Of a stretch of DNA of 64,000 nucleotides, positions 62,047-64,000 are shown piece after piece. Location: assembly GCF_022835695.1 (NCBI RefSeq), contig NZ_BQUV01000001.1, positions 1,330,039 through 1,394,038 of the forward strand, read 5' to 3'. This DNA comes from Bradyrhizobium sp. Ce-3 (GTDB lineage Bacteria > Pseudomonadota > Alphaproteobacteria > Rhizobiales > Xanthobacteraceae). Every line of letters begins with the position of its first letter. The stretch's first letter is position 1. The position numbers and the translations under genes were made by a program. A model generated the notes under the pieces. That model had not been told where the DNA came from, ran no database searches, and saw nothing but the letters and a program-made list of their open reading frames with translations.

Positions 62047-63678
62047 GTGGCCGCATTGCGCCGGGACGACAGCCAGTCGGCTGCGCTGGACTACGACGTC
62101 ATCATCATCGGCGCCGGCCTGTCCGGCATGTACCAGCTCTACCGGCTGCGTGAACTCGGCCTCTCCACGCGCGTGTTCGAGGCCGGCACCGGCGTCGGCG
62201 GCACCTGGTACTGGAACCGGTATCCCGGCGCGCGTTTCGATTCCGAAAGCTACTCCTACGGCTACTCGTTCTCCAAGGAGCTGCTCGAGGAATGGGAATG
62301 GTCCGAGCATTTCGCCGGCCAGCCCGAGACCCTGCGCTACTGCAACTACGTCGCCGACAAGTTCGACCTGCGCCGCGACATCCAGTTCGAGAGCCGCGTC
62401 ACCTCAGCGATCTACCAGGACGACACGCGGAGCTGGCAGGTTACACTGGAAAGCGGCGCGCGCCACAGCTGCCGCTTCCTGATCACCGCGATCGGGCCGC
62501 TGTCGACGCCGACCCTGCCGCGTGTCGAGGGCCGCGGCGATTTCAAGGGGCAATCTTTCCACACTGCGCGCTGGCCGAAACAGAAGGTCGATTTCGCCGG
62601 CAAGCGGGTCGCCGTGATCGGCACCGGCGCGACCGGCATCCAGACCATCCAGACCATTGCCGGCGAGGTCGGACACCTCACCGTGTTCCAGCGCACCGCC
62701 AACTGGGCGGCGCCGCTGCACAACGGCAAGATCGACGCGGAAACCCAAGCGAAGATCAAGGCCGGCTATGGCGAGATCTTTGCCCGCTGCAAGGAGACCT
62801 TTGCCTGCTTCGTCCATACGCCCGATCCGCGCGGTGCGTTCGAGGTCAGCGAGCAAGAGCGCGAGGCGTTCTACGAAAAGCTGTATGGCGAGCGCGGCTT
62901 CGGCATCTGGCAAGGCAATTTCAAGGACATTTTGATCGACCGCGCGGCGAATGCGACGATCAGCGACTTCGTGGCGCGCAAGATCCGCGAGCGGGTGAAG
63001 GATCAAGCGGTGGCCGAAAAGCTGATCCCGACAAACCACGGCTTTGGCACGCGGCGGCTGCCGCTCGAGACCTTCTATTACGAGGTGTACAATCGCGACA
63101 ATGTCGAGCTGGTCGACATCAAGGCGACGCCGATCGAGCGGATCACGCCCGAGGGCATCCGCACCAGCGAGCGAGACTACGCCTTCGACATCATCATCTA
63201 CGCCACCGGCTTCGACGCCATCACCGGCAGTTTCGACAAGATCGATTTCCGCGGCGCCCACGGCACGCGGCTGAAGGAGAAGTGGACGCATGGCCCGGAG
63301 ACCTATCTCGGGCTGATGGTCGACGGCTTCCCCAACATGATGATGCTGATGGGCCCGCACACCGCGCTCGGCAACATCCCGCGCAGCATCGAATACAGCG
63401 TCGACTGGGTCACCGGCCTGCTCCGCTTCGCGCAGCAGAGAGGCCTGACCTTCCTCGACGCCACCCCCGAGGGGACTCTGGCCTGGACCGATCATGTCAA
63501 AGCGCTCGGCGTTGGGCTGCTCTCGAACGAGGTCGATTCCTGGATGACCGGCATCAACCGCAATGTCGAGGGCAAGCAAACGCGCATCGTCGCCCGCTAC
63601 AGCGGCAGCGCGCCGGCCTATCGCGCGCGCTGCGACGAGGTGGCGGCGCAGGGGTATGCGGAGTTGCGGTTGGGGTAG
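62047..63678 (+). CDS. Baeyer-Villiger monooxygenase
   Basis: A 543-residue FAD/NADPH enzyme. The FAD motif is IIIGAGLSGMYQLYRL (about 19), then [11 protein letters not shown] (51-61), the exact Baeyer-Villiger fingerprint FKGQSFHTARWP (166-177) and a NADPH motif VIGTGATGIQT (190-200). It would turn a ketone into an ester or lactone. A GTG at 62047 preceded by GGGGAG is preferred; an upstream TTG gives 21 unmatched residues. Compare the gene at 15471, which has a longer N-terminus and an altered fingerprint. Confidence 0.88.
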   Translation: MAALRRDDSQSAALDYDVIIIGAGLSGMYQLYRLRELGLSTRVFEAGTGVGGTWYWNRYPGARFDSESYSYGYSFSKELLEEWEWSEHFAGQPETLRYCNYVADKFDLRRDIQFESRVTSAIYQDDTRSWQVTLESGARHSCRFLITAIGPLSTPTLPRVEGRGDFKGQSFHTARWPKQKVDFAGKRVAVIGTGATGIQTIQTIAGEVGHLTVFQRTANWAAPLHNGKIDAETQAKIKAGYGEIFARCKETFACFVHTPDPRGAFEVSEQEREAFYEKLYGERGFGIWQGNFKDILIDRAANATISDFVARKIRERVKDQAVAEKLIPTNHGFGTRRLPLETFYYEVYNRDNVELVDIKATPIERITPEGIRTSERDYAFDIIIYATGFDAITGSFDKIDFRGAHGTRLKEKWTHGPETYLGLMVDGFPNMMMLMGPHTALGNIPRSIEYSVDWVTGLLRFAQQRGLTFLDATPEGTLAWTDHVKALGVGLLSNEVDSWMTGINRNVEGKQTRIVARYSGSAPAYRARCDEVAAQGYAELRLG

Positions 63679-63720
63679 CTCTCTCGGTGACCGGAAGCGG
63701 CCGCCCCAGCCACCACTGTC

Positions 63721-63837
63721 GTCCCTGCGAAAGCAGGGACCCATAACCCCTGAATTGGGTTGTCGAAGCAAGGCTGCGGCCTAAGCATCGCGCAACAATC
63801 AAGATTTTGGGTAATGTGTCCTGGCTTTCGCCAGGAC
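63721..63837. repeat. Pair of short hairpin repeats
   Basis: GTCCCTGC-GAAA-GCAGGGAC (63721-63740) and GTCCTGGC-TTTC-GCCAGGAC (63818-63837) are perfect 8-base stems with complementary tetraloops. They resemble the two ends of a common rhizobial intergenic palindrome. They may also terminate the monooxygenase transcript. Confidence 0.7.
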
Positions 63838-63877
63838 GACATCGGTGGATGGTTCTCGATTCAAGATGTCACAGACG

Positions 63878-63986
63878 CGGTGTCATCACCCGCGAAGTGT
63901 TTAGCCCGGACAGATCACTGACGGGTGTTCGGAGACATAGCTGACACATCAACTTGGCTGGATTGGTCCGATTCGGGAGGCCGTCC
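63878..63986 (+). mobile_element. Left end of a probable IS481-family insertion sequence
   Basis: The first 86 bases repeat at 22331-22416 with four mismatches. A ribosome site GGGAGG (63975-63980) leads to an ATG at 63987. The element continues beyond the window, so its terminal repeats and target duplication cannot be seen. Confidence 0.55.
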
Positions 63987-64000
63987 ATGCCGTGGAGTGA
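63987..64000 (+). CDS. Start of a probable IS481-type transposase, cut by window edge
   Basis: Only four codons and two bases are present: ATG CCG TGG AGT GA, giving MPWS and then Asp or Glu. Many IS481-family transposases in Bradyrhizobium begin MPW followed by a short acidic stretch. The ribosome site six bases upstream and the repeat shared with 22.3 kb support a mobile gene. The call rests on very little sequence. Confidence 0.4.

Larger units (their letters stand above)
63679..64000. other. Terminal region with hairpins and an insertion-sequence end
   Basis: No ordinary gene is seen. It holds two hairpin elements (63721-63740 and 63818-63837), the IS-end-like repeat from 63878 and the first codons of a likely transposase from 63987. 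Confidence 0.65.

Overview
The window reads as a piece of an alphaproteobacterial chromosome, most likely Bradyrhizobium or a close relative. The evidence is the uniformly high GC, the many ABC and oxidative-catabolism genes, several families of dispersed intergenic palindromes of the kind common in Bradyrhizobium, and an EcfG-type general-stress promoter. No rRNA, tRNA or CRISPR array was seen.

Layout. 1-8.5 kb: a periplasmic L,D-transpeptidase (cut by the window edge), an MFS transporter, a secreted PRC-barrel protein, a glycogen-debranching-type glucosidase, an ABC exporter and a family 4 glycosyltransferase. The last two are divergent around a palindromic EcfG-like promoter. 8.8-13.4 kb: a complete branched-chain-amino-acid-type ABC operon. 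13.5-18.2 kb: an alkylsulfatase-like metallo-hydrolase and a Baeyer-Villiger-type monooxygenase, divergent from an IclR regulator across a nested palindrome. 18.2-22.2 kb: a ferric-type ABC importer. 22.6-24.0 kb: a DHA2-type MFS pump. 24.2-30.2 kb: a two-gene molybdenum hydroxylase, then a flavocytochrome c flavoprotein followed by soxXYZA.

30.3-46.4 kb is the most interesting part. It looks like a reductive nicotinate-degradation island: nicAB (nicotinate hydroxylase with a three-haem cytochrome c tail), a 6-hydroxynicotinate reductase homologue, an enamidase, a ferredoxin-NADP reductase that could supply electrons, a MarR/NicR-like regulator, a five-component ABC importer (one protein is a fused double permease), two poorly characterised proteins (UPF0280 and DUF1185), and next to it pncB, which salvages the same compound to NAD. 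Near-identical GTATAC-centred palindromes lie in both divergent promoter regions of the island and suggest one regulon.

46.4-54.5 kb: metY, an alpha/beta hydrolase, a DoxX-like/epimerase/LysR group, two tandem aminoglycoside-phosphotransferase-fold paralogues and an HtrA-like protease, a short decayed copy of whose 3' end lies 5 kb away. 54.6-63.7 kb: a five-gene operon of two GMC flavoenzymes with small subunits and a three-haem cytochrome c, then a P450 divergent from a second Baeyer-Villiger monooxygenase. The window ends in palindromic repeats and the apparent left end of an IS481-type element. A 95%-identical relic of that end sits at 22.3 kb.
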